Shown: positions 7,802-15,790 of the stretch, one piece after another | How the letters are laid out: each line of letters begins with the position of its first letter | Numbering within the stretch: position 1 is the first letter of the stretch | Assembly (NCBI GenBank): GCA_002344425.1 | Contig: DDTV01000018.1 | Coordinates: forward strand, 1 to 32,421 | Length of the DNA: 32,421 nucleotides | Origin: Candidatus Falkowbacteria bacterium UBA2355 | Lineage (GTDB): Bacteria; Patescibacteriota; Patescibacteriia; Patescibacteriales; Patescibacteriaceae | Reading direction: 5' to 3' | Translations under genes and position numbers: made by a program | Notes under the pieces: model-generated | The model's database searches: none | Told to the model about the DNA's origin: nothing | What the model saw: only the letters and a program-made list of their open reading frames with translations

Positions 7802-9249
7802 GCTTAGCTTTAAAACCACGTTTGCGCATGGCGCCGTCGCCCACGGGATTTTTACATCTCGGTACACTTAGAACGGCCTTATTCGGTTACTTGTTGGCAA
7901 GAAAATGGCAAGGTTCATTTATTTTGCGCATCGAAGACACGGATGAAAAAAGGTCTGTTAGCGGAGCCAAGGAAAGTTTATTGGCTGTTTTTAAGCTTTT
8001 CGGACTTGAGTTTGACGAGGGTCCAGAGCAGGGCGGTTCTTACGGCCCCTATATTCAAAGCGAGCGTTTGGAATTATATAAAAAGTACGCAGAAGATTTG
8101 GTTGCCCGCAACGAAGCTTACTATTGTTTTGCAACTGCTGAGGAACTTGAAACCTTGCGCCAAGAACAAATCGCGCGGCAAGAACCGCCGCGCTATGACC
8201 GTCGTTTTAGAGATTACCCGCTTGAAGAAGCCAAGGCCAGAATCGCGAAGGGTGATCCCTTTGTTATTCGACATAAAATGCCGCTTGAGGGCGAGATTAA
8301 AGTTAAAGACGAATTGCGCGGAGAAATCTCTTTTTCTGCCGCTGATATTGAAGATTATGTTCTCTTGAAATCAGACGGATGGCCGACTTACCATTTAGCA
8401 TCGGTGGTTGATGATCATTTGATGAGCATTACGCATGTTACTCGCGGCGACGAATGGCTTCCGTCTTTGCCAAAGCATATTGCGCTTTACCGGGCCTTTA
8501 AATGGGAAGCTCCGAAATTTATCCATCTGCCTTTGATTCTGAATAAAGGCGGAGGTAAATTAAGCAAACGCCAAGGAGATGTTTTTGCAGAAGATTTCTT
8601 AAAGCAAGGCTATCTTAAAGAAGCGCTGATTAATTTCGTCGCATTATTGGGCTGGCATCCTAAAAACGATCAAGAAATTTTTTCTTTGAAAGAGCTGGAA
8701 AAAACTTTTGACCTGGACGGCATTGGAGTCAGTCCGGCAATTTTTGACCAAGATAAATTGGATTCTTTGAATTCGCACTATATAAAGAAAATGGAACTTG
8801 ATGATTTATTGCTTCTCGCCAAACCTTTTCTGCCGACAGGAAAATCAGATGAATATTTAAAGGCGGTAATAGCCCTTGAACAGCCTCGTTTAAAAAAACT
8901 GTCTGAATTGATGGAGTCAAGTGACTTTTTCTTTAAGTCCAAACTTGATTTTGATTCATCGCTGTTGCTTTGGAAATCTTTAAGTCGAGAGCAGACAAAA
9001 ATGAATTTATTATTCATTAAAGAACTCTTGGAGAAATTTCCGGCAGGGGAGTGGAATAAAGAAAAATTGGAAGGTAGTATTGTCGGCTTTTTGAAGTCTG
9101 AGAACAAACCTTTGGGCGATTACCTTTGGCCCCTGCGTGTCGCTTTAAGCGGCCGCAAAGCCAGTCCTGGCCCCTTTGAGATTGCTGCGGTTATTGGAAA
9201 AGAGGAAACCTTAGATAAAATCAATCAAGCTATTGGCAGCTTGGTGTAA
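7798..9249 (+). CDS. gltX: Glutamyl-tRNA synthetase
   Basis: 483 aa class I aminoacyl-tRNA synthetase, bacterial GluRS length. The HIGH-type motif is PSPTGFLHLGTLRTAL (about 13-28), followed by FILRIEDTDEKRS; the KMSKS-type loop is KLSKRQGDV (about 254-262). The C-terminal anticodon-binding region is present. It charges tRNA-Glu, and in organisms without GlnRS also tRNA-Gln, which GatCAB then amidates; neither is in the window. Its ATG overlaps the stop of the lipoprotein gene (ATGA). A strong promoter for the next gene lies in its last codons. Confidence 0.97.
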   Translation: MSLALKPRLRMAPSPTGFLHLGTLRTALFGYLLARKWQGSFILRIEDTDEKRSVSGAKESLLAVFKLFGLEFDEGPEQGGSYGPYIQSERLELYKKYAEDLVARNEAYYCFATAEELETLRQEQIARQEPPRYDRRFRDYPLEEAKARIAKGDPFVIRHKMPLEGEIKVKDELRGEISFSAADIEDYVLLKSDGWPTYHLASVVDDHLMSITHVTRGDEWLPSLPKHIALYRAFKWEAPKFIHLPLILNKGGGKLSKRQGDVFAEDFLKQGYLKEALINFVALLGWHPKNDQEIFSLKELEKTFDLDGIGVSPAIFDQDKLDSLNSHYIKKMELDDLLLLAKPFLPTGKSDEYLKAVIALEQPRLKKLSELMESSDFFFKSKLDFDSSLLLWKSLSREQTKMNLLFIKELLEKFPAGEWNKEKLEGSIVGFLKSENKPLGDYLWPLRVALSGRKASPGPFEIAAVIGKEETLDKINQAIGSLV

Positions 9250-9261
9250 ATATGCTATAAT
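9233..9261 (+). promoter_or_regulatory. Strong promoter of the M23 peptidase gene
   Basis: TTGGCA (9233-9238), a 17-base spacer, and an extended -10 TGCTATAAT (9253-9261). This is one of the best matches to the sigma70 consensus in the window. It begins inside gltX. The start codon is 19 bases after the -10 box, leaving a leader of only about 12 bases without a Shine-Dalgarno sequence. Confidence 0.65.
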
Positions 9262-9280
9262 ATAAGAGTATTAATCTCTC

Positions 9281-10525
9281 ATGCCCGTTTTAACAAAAAC
9301 AAAAATCATCTCAAAAATCCTTTATACAGCGGCCCTCGGAGTCGCTCTTGTTGTTTTTGCCAATTGGGCAGAAGGAGCGACAACGCCCGCGCAAAGTCCG
9401 GAAATTAACGAACTTAATTACAGCATTGAACAAAAGAAAAAAGAATTAGCCGCCATTAAAAATAAGCAAGCTGAATATCAAAAAGCAATCGAAAAAGCCC
9501 AAAGTCAGAAAGCCAATTTGCAAAATCAATTAGCTATCGTAGATAATCGCATGGCTGAAGCTCAATTGACTTTAGATCAAGTAAAAATCGATATTGAGAC
9601 CACCAATTTGGAAATTCAAAAAACGAACCTGGAAATTTCAGAAACCGACGCATCAATCGAGCAGAACAGAAATCGTCTTGGTTCCGCAATTAAATTGTTA
9701 AGCCAAGAGAATGACCGTTCCCAGCTCGAGATAATGTTACTGAATAATTACTTAACGGAATATATCAGCCAAGTAAAATATCTTGAAGATATCAACGGAA
9801 AAATTTCCGGTGGTTTATCTGCCTTAAAAGTAGCCAAAGACGGTTTGGCGCAAAGCAAGGCCAAGCTCGATGCGAATAAAGAAAAACTTCGCACTTTGCG
9901 AAGCCAATTAGAGCAAGAACAAGTCAGCCTCGCTACGGAAAAAGATTCGAAAATTTATATTCTTGATCAAACCAAATCATCTGAAGCCGAATATCAGCGT
10001 CTTTTGAACCAAGCTAAGCGAGAACAGCAATCAGCCGCGGCCGACATTGTCAGCCTTGACCGCGCGCTGCGTGCTCGTATAAACGCTTCGGGCGGCGCTG
10101 ATAAAATCACTTTGAAATACGACGGCTTTGTTTGGCCGGTTACAAAAAATACCATTACGGCTTATTTTCATGATCCGTCATATCCTTTCCGCAATATATT
10201 CGAACATCCGGCGGTTGATATTCGCGCCGCGCAGGGAACGCCGCTTAAGGCGGCCGCTTCGGGATATGTCGGTCGCGCCAAAGACGGCGGCATGGGTTAC
10301 AGTTATATCATGCTTGTACACGGCGACGGTCTGGCGACTGTTTATGGCCACGTTTCTAAGATTTATGTTAAAGAGGATGAATATGTCAGCCAAGGCCAAG
10401 TTATCGGTTTATCAGGCGCAATGCCGGGCACTCCCGGCGCCGGTCCGCTGACTACGGGTCCGCACCTTCACTTTGAAGTTCGCCTTAACGGTATTCCGGT
10501 TAATCCTCTAGAATATTTGCCATGA
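9281..10525 (+). CDS. Membrane-anchored coiled-coil M23 peptidase (EnvC/NlpD-like)
   Basis: 414 aa. An N-terminal membrane segment or signal (about 13-32, ending ANWAEG) is followed by a long coiled coil (about 42-265, rich in Q, K, E and L) and a LytM/M23 domain (about 283-412). Zinc-site residues are intact: HPAVD (His309, Asp313) and PHLHF (His395, His397), with YGH (His357) also present. The peptidase may therefore be active, unlike the degenerate EnvC type. The architecture matches EnvC and related factors that cut or regulate peptidoglycan at the septum. The end overlaps the antiporter gene (ATGA). Confidence 0.93.
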   Translation: MPVLTKTKIISKILYTAALGVALVVFANWAEGATTPAQSPEINELNYSIEQKKKELAAIKNKQAEYQKAIEKAQSQKANLQNQLAIVDNRMAEAQLTLDQVKIDIETTNLEIQKTNLEISETDASIEQNRNRLGSAIKLLSQENDRSQLEIMLLNNYLTEYISQVKYLEDINGKISGGLSALKVAKDGLAQSKAKLDANKEKLRTLRSQLEQEQVSLATEKDSKIYILDQTKSSEAEYQRLLNQAKREQQSAAADIVSLDRALRARINASGGADKITLKYDGFVWPVTKNTITAYFHDPSYPFRNIFEHPAVDIRAAQGTPLKAAASGYVGRAKDGGMGYSYIMLVHGDGLATVYGHVSKIYVKEDEYVSQGQVIGLSGAMPGTPGAGPLTTGPHLHFEVRLNGIPVNPLEYLP

Positions 10526-12228
10526 CCGATTTTTCGCTTTTCTTCGAGCTGAGCATTGTTATAGCGGTCGGCGTTATCGTCGCCATTATAATGAGGTTGA
10601 TGCGACAGCCCTTGATTATCAGCCATATCATTACCGGCTTAATTGTCGGTCCTTTTGTTTTTAATTTCATACATTCTTACGAAATATTCAGCCTTTTCAG
10701 CGAAATCGGCATTGCAATTTTGCTTTTTACTGTCGGTTTGAATCTGAGCCCTCAAGTCATAAAACAGTTTGGAAAAATAGCTTTTGTGACCGGCCTGGGC
10801 CAGGTTCTCTTTACGGCCGGAGTCGGTTTTTTAATTTGTCTCGGTTTTGGTTTTTCTCCGGTCGTCTCGGCATATATTTCAATCGCCCTGGCTTTTTCCA
10901 GTACGATTATTATTTTGAAATTGATTTCGGATAAAAACGAACTTGAGTCTCTCTACGCTAAAATATCAATCGGCTTTCTCTTGGTTCAAGATATTATAGC
11001 CTTGATTCTGCTTTTCTCCATTCCTTTACTCAGCACGCCGGACGCCTCTTGGTTGTCAATCGCTTTGACCTTTGTTAAGGGCATTGTATTGGCCGCCATA
11101 GTTTGGCTGATTTCACGCTATATACTCAAACCGCTTAATTCGTTTTTGTCTCATTCGCAAGAACTTTTGTTCTTATTCTCTTTGAGCTGGGGCTTTTTGG
11201 TAGCGGCTATTTTTAAGGCCATGGGCTTTTCATTGGAAACCGGAGCCTTGGTCGCGGGTATTGCCTTAGCGGCCTTGCCTTCAAGACATGAAATTAGCGC
11301 CCGCCTCGTTACAATGCGCGATTTCTTTATTGTGGTTTTCTTTATTTTGCTCGGAGCGCAAATGGTTTTGACCGGTTTGTGGGATACGGTGCCGATTGCC
11401 ATTGTATTATCCCTCTTCGTTTTGATCGGAAATCCGATGATTTTAATGGTTATAATGGGGCTTTTCGGTTACCGTAAAAAAACTGCTTTTAAAACCGGTT
11501 TGACTGTCGCTCAAATCAGTGAGTTCTCACTTATTCTCGTTGCCTTGGGCATGAAACTTGGCCATGTTGATGCGCGAATTCTATCGACCGTTACCTTAAT
11601 CGGTTTGATTACGATTTTCTTTTCAACCTACATGATTTTGTATGCCGATAAGCTTTATACATGGCTTGAGCCCCTCTTATCGATTTTTGAACGCAAACAA
11701 ATTTCAGAAAAACGCCTGACTAAAAAACAATATCCGATTATACTCTTCGGTTGTAACCGCATTGGTCAAGATTTCATAGACACCTTTAACGGCAAGTCCA
11801 AGAAATTTTTAGTGGTAGATTATAACCCCGAAACAGTACAGGATTTGACCGCCAAGGGAATTAAAACCGAATTCGGCGATGCCAGTGATATTAATTTTTT
11901 GGAAACCATTGATTGCGCCAAACTAGAACTGGTTGTTTCGACAATCCCGAGCTTTGAGGCCAACAGTTTGATTGCCGAAGTTGTCCGCAAGCAAAATAAA
12001 AAAGCGACCTTGATGATGGTCGCGCATAGCATTAAAGACGCTCTTTTGTTGTATGATATGGGCGTTGATTATGTGATTTTGCCGCATTTCTTGGGCGGAC
12101 GTTACGCGGCCGATATGTTAATCAAGTTGGGCGCCAAAAGAAGTAAATTCAGCGGTCTTAAAAAGAAGCATCTCAGTTACTTGAATAGCCGCCTCAATTT
12201 GGGCCATGAACACCCGACAATCAATTAA
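10522..12228 (+). CDS. Kef-type cation/proton antiporter with RCK (TrkA-N) domain
   Basis: 568 aa. About twelve membrane helices (1-385) form a CPA2/Na-H exchanger domain, with the family's LFTVGLNLSP and LAFSSTIIILKLI segments. A C-terminal RCK/TrkA-N Rossmann domain (about 405-530) follows, with the nucleotide loop FGCNRIGQ and the acidic strand end VVDYNPE. Such proteins exchange K+ or Na+ for protons under control of bound NAD(H) or nucleotide. The start ATG overlaps the stop of the M23 gene, so the two are coupled. It is convergent with the C39-like gene, with only two bases between them and no clear terminator. Confidence 0.93.
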   Translation: MTDFSLFFELSIVIAVGVIVAIIMRLMRQPLIISHIITGLIVGPFVFNFIHSYEIFSLFSEIGIAILLFTVGLNLSPQVIKQFGKIAFVTGLGQVLFTAGVGFLICLGFGFSPVVSAYISIALAFSSTIIILKLISDKNELESLYAKISIGFLLVQDIIALILLFSIPLLSTPDASWLSIALTFVKGIVLAAIVWLISRYILKPLNSFLSHSQELLFLFSLSWGFLVAAIFKAMGFSLETGALVAGIALAALPSRHEISARLVTMRDFFIVVFFILLGAQMVLTGLWDTVPIAIVLSLFVLIGNPMILMVIMGLFGYRKKTAFKTGLTVAQISEFSLILVALGMKLGHVDARILSTVTLIGLITIFFSTYMILYADKLYTWLEPLLSIFERKQISEKRLTKKQYPIILFGCNRIGQDFIDTFNGKSKKFLVVDYNPETVQDLTAKGIKTEFGDASDINFLETIDCAKLELVVSTIPSFEANSLIAEVVRKQNKKATLMMVAHSIKDALLLYDMGVDYVILPHFLGGRYAADMLIKLGAKRSKFSGLKKKHLSYLNSRLNLGHEHPTIN

Positions 12229-12230
12229 AT

Positions 12231-12920
12231 TCACTTGGGAGCGGTAAACAAAACGGCCTTTCTTCCTGAGGGTGTAGCATTGGGCAAGAAGTCGTTAATC
12301 GCGGAATAAAAATTTTGGTAATCGTAACGGTCATCTTTTCCGCCCTTGGTGCCGGGATCTTGGACTATAAATTCTTGGCGAGCGTCATCATAGCCGGAGA
12401 TAATTAGGACGTGATAATCAAGCTCTCCCTTGTACGGAGAGTTTTGTAATAAGCGCGCGTCAATTGGAACTATGACCGGTCTGCCTGCGGCTATTTCTTT
12501 TTTAATATCGTTAAGCAGGGGATTGATTGAAACCGTGGCCTGCCAAGGCAACTCGGCGAGATTGACAATCTCGGCAATTCTTTCCATAGACTCGTCTTTG
12601 CTTTCTCCAAAACTCATTTCCTTGATGGCCAGTATTTTAAGAATTTGCTCACGGGCTTTTTCGGGAGTGATATTTTCATCTTTATAGAAATTATCAGCCA
12701 TAATAATAGTCGTCTCTTCGCAAGCATTCAACCAAGGTTCTTGCCAGTCTGCTTCCGGAGCCTGACTGGTAAAAGGAACATTAAGATTCTTAATGCGGGG
12801 AATGCCCAATTTTGAGTTTTCTTTATAGTAATTGGCTTCATAAACTACGATAAGTGTTAAAGCGCTCAAACATAATAAAACTTTAATTAATACGGTGCGA
12901 TTTATTTTTGGTTTTAACAT
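12231..12920 (-). CDS. Membrane-anchored C39-like cysteine peptidase, copy 1
   Basis: 229 aa with one N-terminal membrane helix (about 9-28) and an extracytoplasmic papain-like C39 domain. The motif VPFTSQAPEADW precedes the nucleophile in NACEET (Cys67); His170 lies in DYHVLIISGYD and the Asp in VQDPGT is Asp188. The Cys-His-Asp set is complete, so a protease is likely. C39 domains often cut peptides at double-glycine sites or act on cell-wall peptides; no transporter partner is fused here. It is divergent to a paralogue at 13002 with 81 bases between them. Confidence 0.85.
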   Translation of the reverse strand: MLKPKINRTVLIKVLLCLSALTLIVVYEANYYKENSKLGIPRIKNLNVPFTSQAPEADWQEPWLNACEETTIIMADNFYKDENITPEKAREQILKILAIKEMSFGESKDESMERIAEIVNLAELPWQATVSINPLLNDIKKEIAAGRPVIVPIDARLLQNSPYKGELDYHVLIISGYDDARQEFIVQDPGTKGGKDDRYDYQNFYSAINDFLPNATPSGRKAVLFTAPK

Positions 12921-13001
12921 AATATGGTCTTATTGTGTAATGTTTGCTAATCTTAAACGTTGTAGACAGTATAACTTTTTTATTAAATAAAATAAACGGT
13001 T

Positions 13002-13808
13002 ATGAAGAATAATAAAATAGCTATTTCTGTTTTGTTTATAGCGATTTTAATAGTCGGCTATGCCGTTATTAAATCCTTTGACAATGAGAACCCCACCGTT
13101 ACTGAAGTCAATAATAATGTAGAAAATAATACTCCGGTCATTGAAACTGAATCTGAAGTTTTGAATGAGGCGGAAGAAACGGTCACCGAGGAAGAGACCA
13201 TTAAAGAAACCGAGCCAATAGTATATAAGTTTATCGATCAAAAGGCTCCTTTTACTTCTCAGGCCCCGACAGGCGATTGGGACGACGAAAGACAGCAAGA
13301 CGGCTGTGAAGAAGCTTCGGCTTTAATGGCCGTATATTGGGCTCAGGGTAAGAGTTTAAACAGCTCAACCGCCTTAAGAGAAATATTGGGTTCATCGGAC
13401 TACACCTTAAAAGAACATGGCGAATTCAGAGATATTTCAGTTGATGATACCGTCAATTGGATATTCAAAGAATATTTTAAATTTAACAACGTAGCCGCGA
13501 TGAAGGATGTTACTTTGAACGATATTATATTAGAAATTCAAAAGGGGAATGTTATAGTTGCGCCAATGAATGGTCAATTACTCGGCAATCCATATTTCAC
13601 GCCGCCGGGACCAGAACGCCATATGCTTTTGATTCGCGGTTATGATCCTGCCAAGAAACAATTCATTACTAATGATCCCGGAACCAAAAGAGGTGAAGCC
13701 TATCGCTATGATGAGGATGTTTTGTTCAACGCCATTCTCAGCTATTCTACCGGTTATCATGTTCCCGTGACCAGAACCGAAAAAGATATAATAGTTGTCT
13801 CTAAATAA
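13002..13808 (+). CDS. Membrane-anchored C39-like cysteine peptidase, copy 2
   Basis: 268 aa: an N-terminal membrane helix (about 6-23), then an acidic, low-complexity stalk (about 25-75, rich in E, T, N and V), then the C39-like domain. Motifs parallel copy 1: APFTSQAPTGDW, nucleophile DGCEEA (Cys102), ERHMLLIRGYD (His207) and TNDPGT (Asp225). The stalk is absent in copy 1, so this copy would reach further from the membrane. Divergent arrangement with copy 1 suggests duplication with inversion, or a co-regulated pair. It ends at a strong hairpin terminator. Confidence 0.86.
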   Translation: MKNNKIAISVLFIAILIVGYAVIKSFDNENPTVTEVNNNVENNTPVIETESEVLNEAEETVTEEETIKETEPIVYKFIDQKAPFTSQAPTGDWDDERQQDGCEEASALMAVYWAQGKSLNSSTALREILGSSDYTLKEHGEFRDISVDDTVNWIFKEYFKFNNVAAMKDVTLNDIILEIQKGNVIVAPMNGQLLGNPYFTPPGPERHMLLIRGYDPAKKQFITNDPGTKRGEAYRYDEDVLFNAILSYSTGYHVPVTRTEKDIIVVSK

Positions 13809-13834
13809 AAAAGACCCCATAAGGGGTCTTTTTA
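13807..13834. terminator. Bidirectional terminator
   Basis: AAGACCCC (13811-13818), loop ATAA, GGGGTCTT (13823-13830), with A-rich and T-rich flanks. It lies between the convergent C39-like gene (plus) and the 70-aa gene (minus) and can serve both. Confidence 0.9.
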
Positions 13835-13839
13835 AAAGT

Positions 13840-14052
13840 CTATTTTTTACGGGCTTTTTTTATCTCTTTTTTAGCCATAGTTCCGATATCACTCAAATCA
13901 TCTTTTATTTCAATCAGTAAAGTTAAAATGTGTTCAAATTTTTTTCTTATTTTAGGATCAGCCGACTTTAGTAGGGGAGCGAGCTTGGCGGCTGCGGCGC
14001 CAAGTATGGTTAGGAGACCGATAACTTTAACTGTATTTTTTAGTTTAGGCAT
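13840..14052 (-). CDS. Small single-helix membrane protein, unknown
   Basis: 70 aa. The N-terminal half is hydrophobic (VIGLLTILGAAAAKLAPLL), followed by a charged helix with a very basic end (MAKKEIKKARKK). No family is recognised. It stands alone between a terminator and a divergent gene. The basic tail suggests a cytoplasmic C-terminus contacting membrane or nucleic acid, which is inference only. Coding status is supported by size, position and the clean terminator. Confidence 0.6.
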   Translation of the reverse strand: MPKLKNTVKVIGLLTILGAAAAKLAPLLKSADPKIRKKFEHILTLLIEIKDDLSDIGTMAKKEIKKARKK

Positions 14053-14104
14053 ATGGTTAAAATATTAAAAAAATAGTATTATATAATCATTATACATCAC
14101 AATT

Positions 14105-14488
14105 ATGAAAAAAGTAATCTGGTTAGCTTTGTTAACCTTAACGCTGATTATTGCCGGCCGTTTCGTTTATGAGCGTTATTTCGGCTTTAAAGCTCCCTTA
14201 AGCGCAGAAGAAATCAGCCAAAGACAAAGCGTCTGTCAGGCGCGCGAAGCTGAGGCCAAAGAGTTTGTAAATGAGAAGGCCAGAGGGCGACGAGCGACTG
14301 AACCGCGGCTGTTTTTCAGCCCGCAGACAAAGACCTGTATCTTAACCTATCTTTTGGTTGATCCGGCCTTGCCTGAACCTGAAACCTTTAATTCTTACAA
14401 AATTTACAACTTTGATAATAAGCAAGCTATTGAAGTCGTGGGTAACTATGAAGTCTATCTTAATAAAATCAAAGAGTTAGAGAGTTAA
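14105..14488 (+). CDS. Membrane-anchored protein of unknown function
   Basis: 127 aa with an N-terminal membrane helix (about 3-20) and an extracytoplasmic domain holding two cysteines (in SVCQARE and KTCILTY) that could form a disulfide. No family recognised. A TATAAT at 14082-14087 lies 17 bases before the ATG, giving a leader of about ten bases. It ends about 60 bases before the DUF305 gene, which has its own promoter. Confidence 0.7.
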   Translation: MKKVIWLALLTLTLIIAGRFVYERYFGFKAPLSAEEISQRQSVCQAREAEAKEFVNEKARGRRATEPRLFFSPQTKTCILTYLLVDPALPEPETFNSYKIYNFDNKQAIEVVGNYEVYLNKIKELES

Positions 14489-14493
14489 AATCT

Positions 14494-14521
14494 TTGCGGA
14501 CACTCTATCCTTTGCTATAAT
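14494..14521 (+). promoter_or_regulatory. Promoter of the DUF305 gene
   Basis: TTGCGG (14494-14499), a 16-base spacer, and extended -10 TGCTATAAT (14513-14521). Transcription should start near 14528, leaving a roughly 20-base leader before ATG 14549. Confidence 0.55.
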
Positions 14522-14548
14522 TATAAGACTTAGCATTAAATAAAAAAT

Positions 14549-15052
14549 ATGGTTAAAAGAAAACCAAAAGCAAAAGTGAAAACAAATGAAGTTTCGGTTC
14601 CAATCAGGCAAACGGCCTGCAATTCAGATTGCTGGCTTTGTTGGTTGTTTAAATTGATGATTGTTTTGTTCGTGGCAATGATTGTTTTTTGGTTAGGTTT
14701 TTGTTTTGGCATTTTAAGCTATCAGGGACCGATGGCAAAAGGGGACTATGGCTATAAGAAAATGTCAGTTAATAAGACTTCCGGATTTTGTTCCGGTGTA
14801 ATGGAATCGGCCATGTCTTCAATGACAATGAGTTTGATGAACAAAACTGGCGACGCCTTTGACCGAGAGTTTCTTTTGCAGATGACTCTTCATCATGAAG
14901 GTGCTTTGGAAATGGCAAAACTGGCCCTGGCTCAATCACAGCGCGAAGAAGTAAAAGAATTTGCTCAAAGTATTATTGATGCCCAAGGAAAAGAAATTGA
15001 TCAAATGAAAGCTTGGCAAGCCGCTTGGTTTGCGGTTAATAATAATCAGTAA
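14549..15052 (+). CDS. DUF305-like membrane-anchored protein
   Basis: 167 aa. A basic N-terminus with a cysteine cluster (ACNSDCWLCWL, about 23-33) is followed by a membrane helix (about 36-57) and an extracytoplasmic helical domain. The DUF305 signature appears as FDREFLLQMTLHHEGALEMA (about 110-129) with a following ALAQSQREEVKEFAQSII. DUF305 proteins are four-helix, ferritin-like proteins with His/Met residues and are often found with copper-handling genes; a metal-related role is possible but nothing nearby confirms it. It is followed after five bases by the DUF1761 gene. Confidence 0.82.
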   Translation: MVKRKPKAKVKTNEVSVPIRQTACNSDCWLCWLFKLMIVLFVAMIVFWLGFCFGILSYQGPMAKGDYGYKKMSVNKTSGFCSGVMESAMSSMTMSLMNKTGDAFDREFLLQMTLHHEGALEMAKLALAQSQREEVKEFAQSIIDAQGKEIDQMKAWQAAWFAVNNNQ

Positions 15053-15057
15053 TTTAT

Positions 15058-15477
15058 ATGGAATTTGTTACCTTATTTCAACCTCTTAATTATCTAGCTG
15101 TCATAGCCGCGGCTTTAATTCAGTTCGTGCTTGGCTATTTTTGGTATTCTAAAGCAATGTTTGCTGATTCTTGGACTAAAGAGGTCGGACTCAAGGATTC
15201 AGACTTCAAAAACGGTTTGGGCATGAAATATATTATGCCAATTACGGTTGTCTTGTATTTCTTCATCTCCTTGGTATTGGCCATGATTATCGGCTCTGGA
15301 GCAGAATTAAGCTCAGCTGTAAATATGGCCGTTATTATCGGTCTGGGATTGATTTCTGCCTTGACCGGCATTCATTATCTTTATGAACGTCGCAGTTTGC
15401 GTCTATTTATCATAAACGCGGGCTATAACGTTTTCGGATTGATTTTGGCCGCTATCATACTTTCTCTTTGGCAGTAA
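15058..15477 (+). CDS. DUF1761-like integral membrane protein
   Basis: 139 aa, four hydrophobic segments. The N-terminal NYLAVIAAALIQFVLGYFWY followed by SKAMFADSWTKEVG matches the DUF1761 pattern (membrane helix, FWYS, then W-x-K-E-x-G). Function of the family is unknown. It is probably co-transcribed with the DUF305 gene (five-base gap) and ends at a hairpin terminator 20 bases later. Confidence 0.83.
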   Translation: MEFVTLFQPLNYLAVIAAALIQFVLGYFWYSKAMFADSWTKEVGLKDSDFKNGLGMKYIMPITVVLYFFISLVLAMIIGSGAELSSAVNMAVIIGLGLISALTGIHYLYERRSLRLFIINAGYNVFGLILAAIILSLWQ

Positions 15478-15495
15478 AATTTAGAGAATAAAATT

Positions 15496-15529
15496 TCCCC
15501 TTGAACCTTTGGGTAAGAGGGGATTTTTT
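15496..15529 (+). terminator. Terminator of the DUF305-DUF1761 operon
   Basis: TCCCCTT (15496-15502) pairs with the G-rich arm AGAGGGGA (15516-15523), with an inner ACC/GGT pairing, followed by six T (15524-15529). Confidence 0.82.
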
Positions 15530-15534
15530 GTATT

Positions 15535-15579
15535 AAAAAAGCCCTTGCTCACGAGATGACGTCAAGTGATTGGGGGCTT
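15535..15579 (-). terminator. Terminator closing the candidate RNA
   Basis: Read on the minus strand: AAGCCC (15579-15574), a 29-base loop that can form a further CAC/GTG pair and contains the palindrome TGACGTCA, then GGGCTT (15544-15539) running into six T (15540-15535). The T-tract is on the minus strand, opposite in direction to the terminator at 15496-15529. Confidence 0.65.
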
Positions 15580-15698
15580 GTTTTAGCTGTTATTTCCTGG
15601 TAGAGGAAAATTTAGAAGCATCGCCCCTCTTTCATTTTAAAGTTGCAGTTGGGTAACAACAACGGAGAGAAGAGGGGCTTCGCTATATATAATAGATG

Positions 15699-15790
15699 TA
15701 GCCTCGGCCACTTGGAGGCAGCGTTTTTGCCGTGCGGTTAGCGAGGTAAAAACAGAAGTGTCGACCCTGCGGACACTAAACACGAGGCTA
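15699..15790. ncRNA. Multi-branch junction within the candidate RNA
   Basis: TAGCCTCG (15699-15706) and CGAGGCTA (15783-15790) form a perfect 8-bp closing helix. Inside are GTTTTTGCC/GGTAAAAAC (15723-15731/15745-15753), AGTGTC/GACACT (15757-15762/15772-15777), and possibly a short GCC/GGC hairpin (about 15707-15719). This is a compact three- or four-way junction. On the plus strand it is preceded by TATATATAAT (15684-15693), so a plus-strand transcript starting at the first helix is a second possibility. Confidence 0.5.

Noticed and set aside
15496..15523. tRNA or T-arm (TTGAACC)
   Set aside because: The bases form a terminator hairpin for the upstream operon; no cloverleaf can be drawn on either strand.
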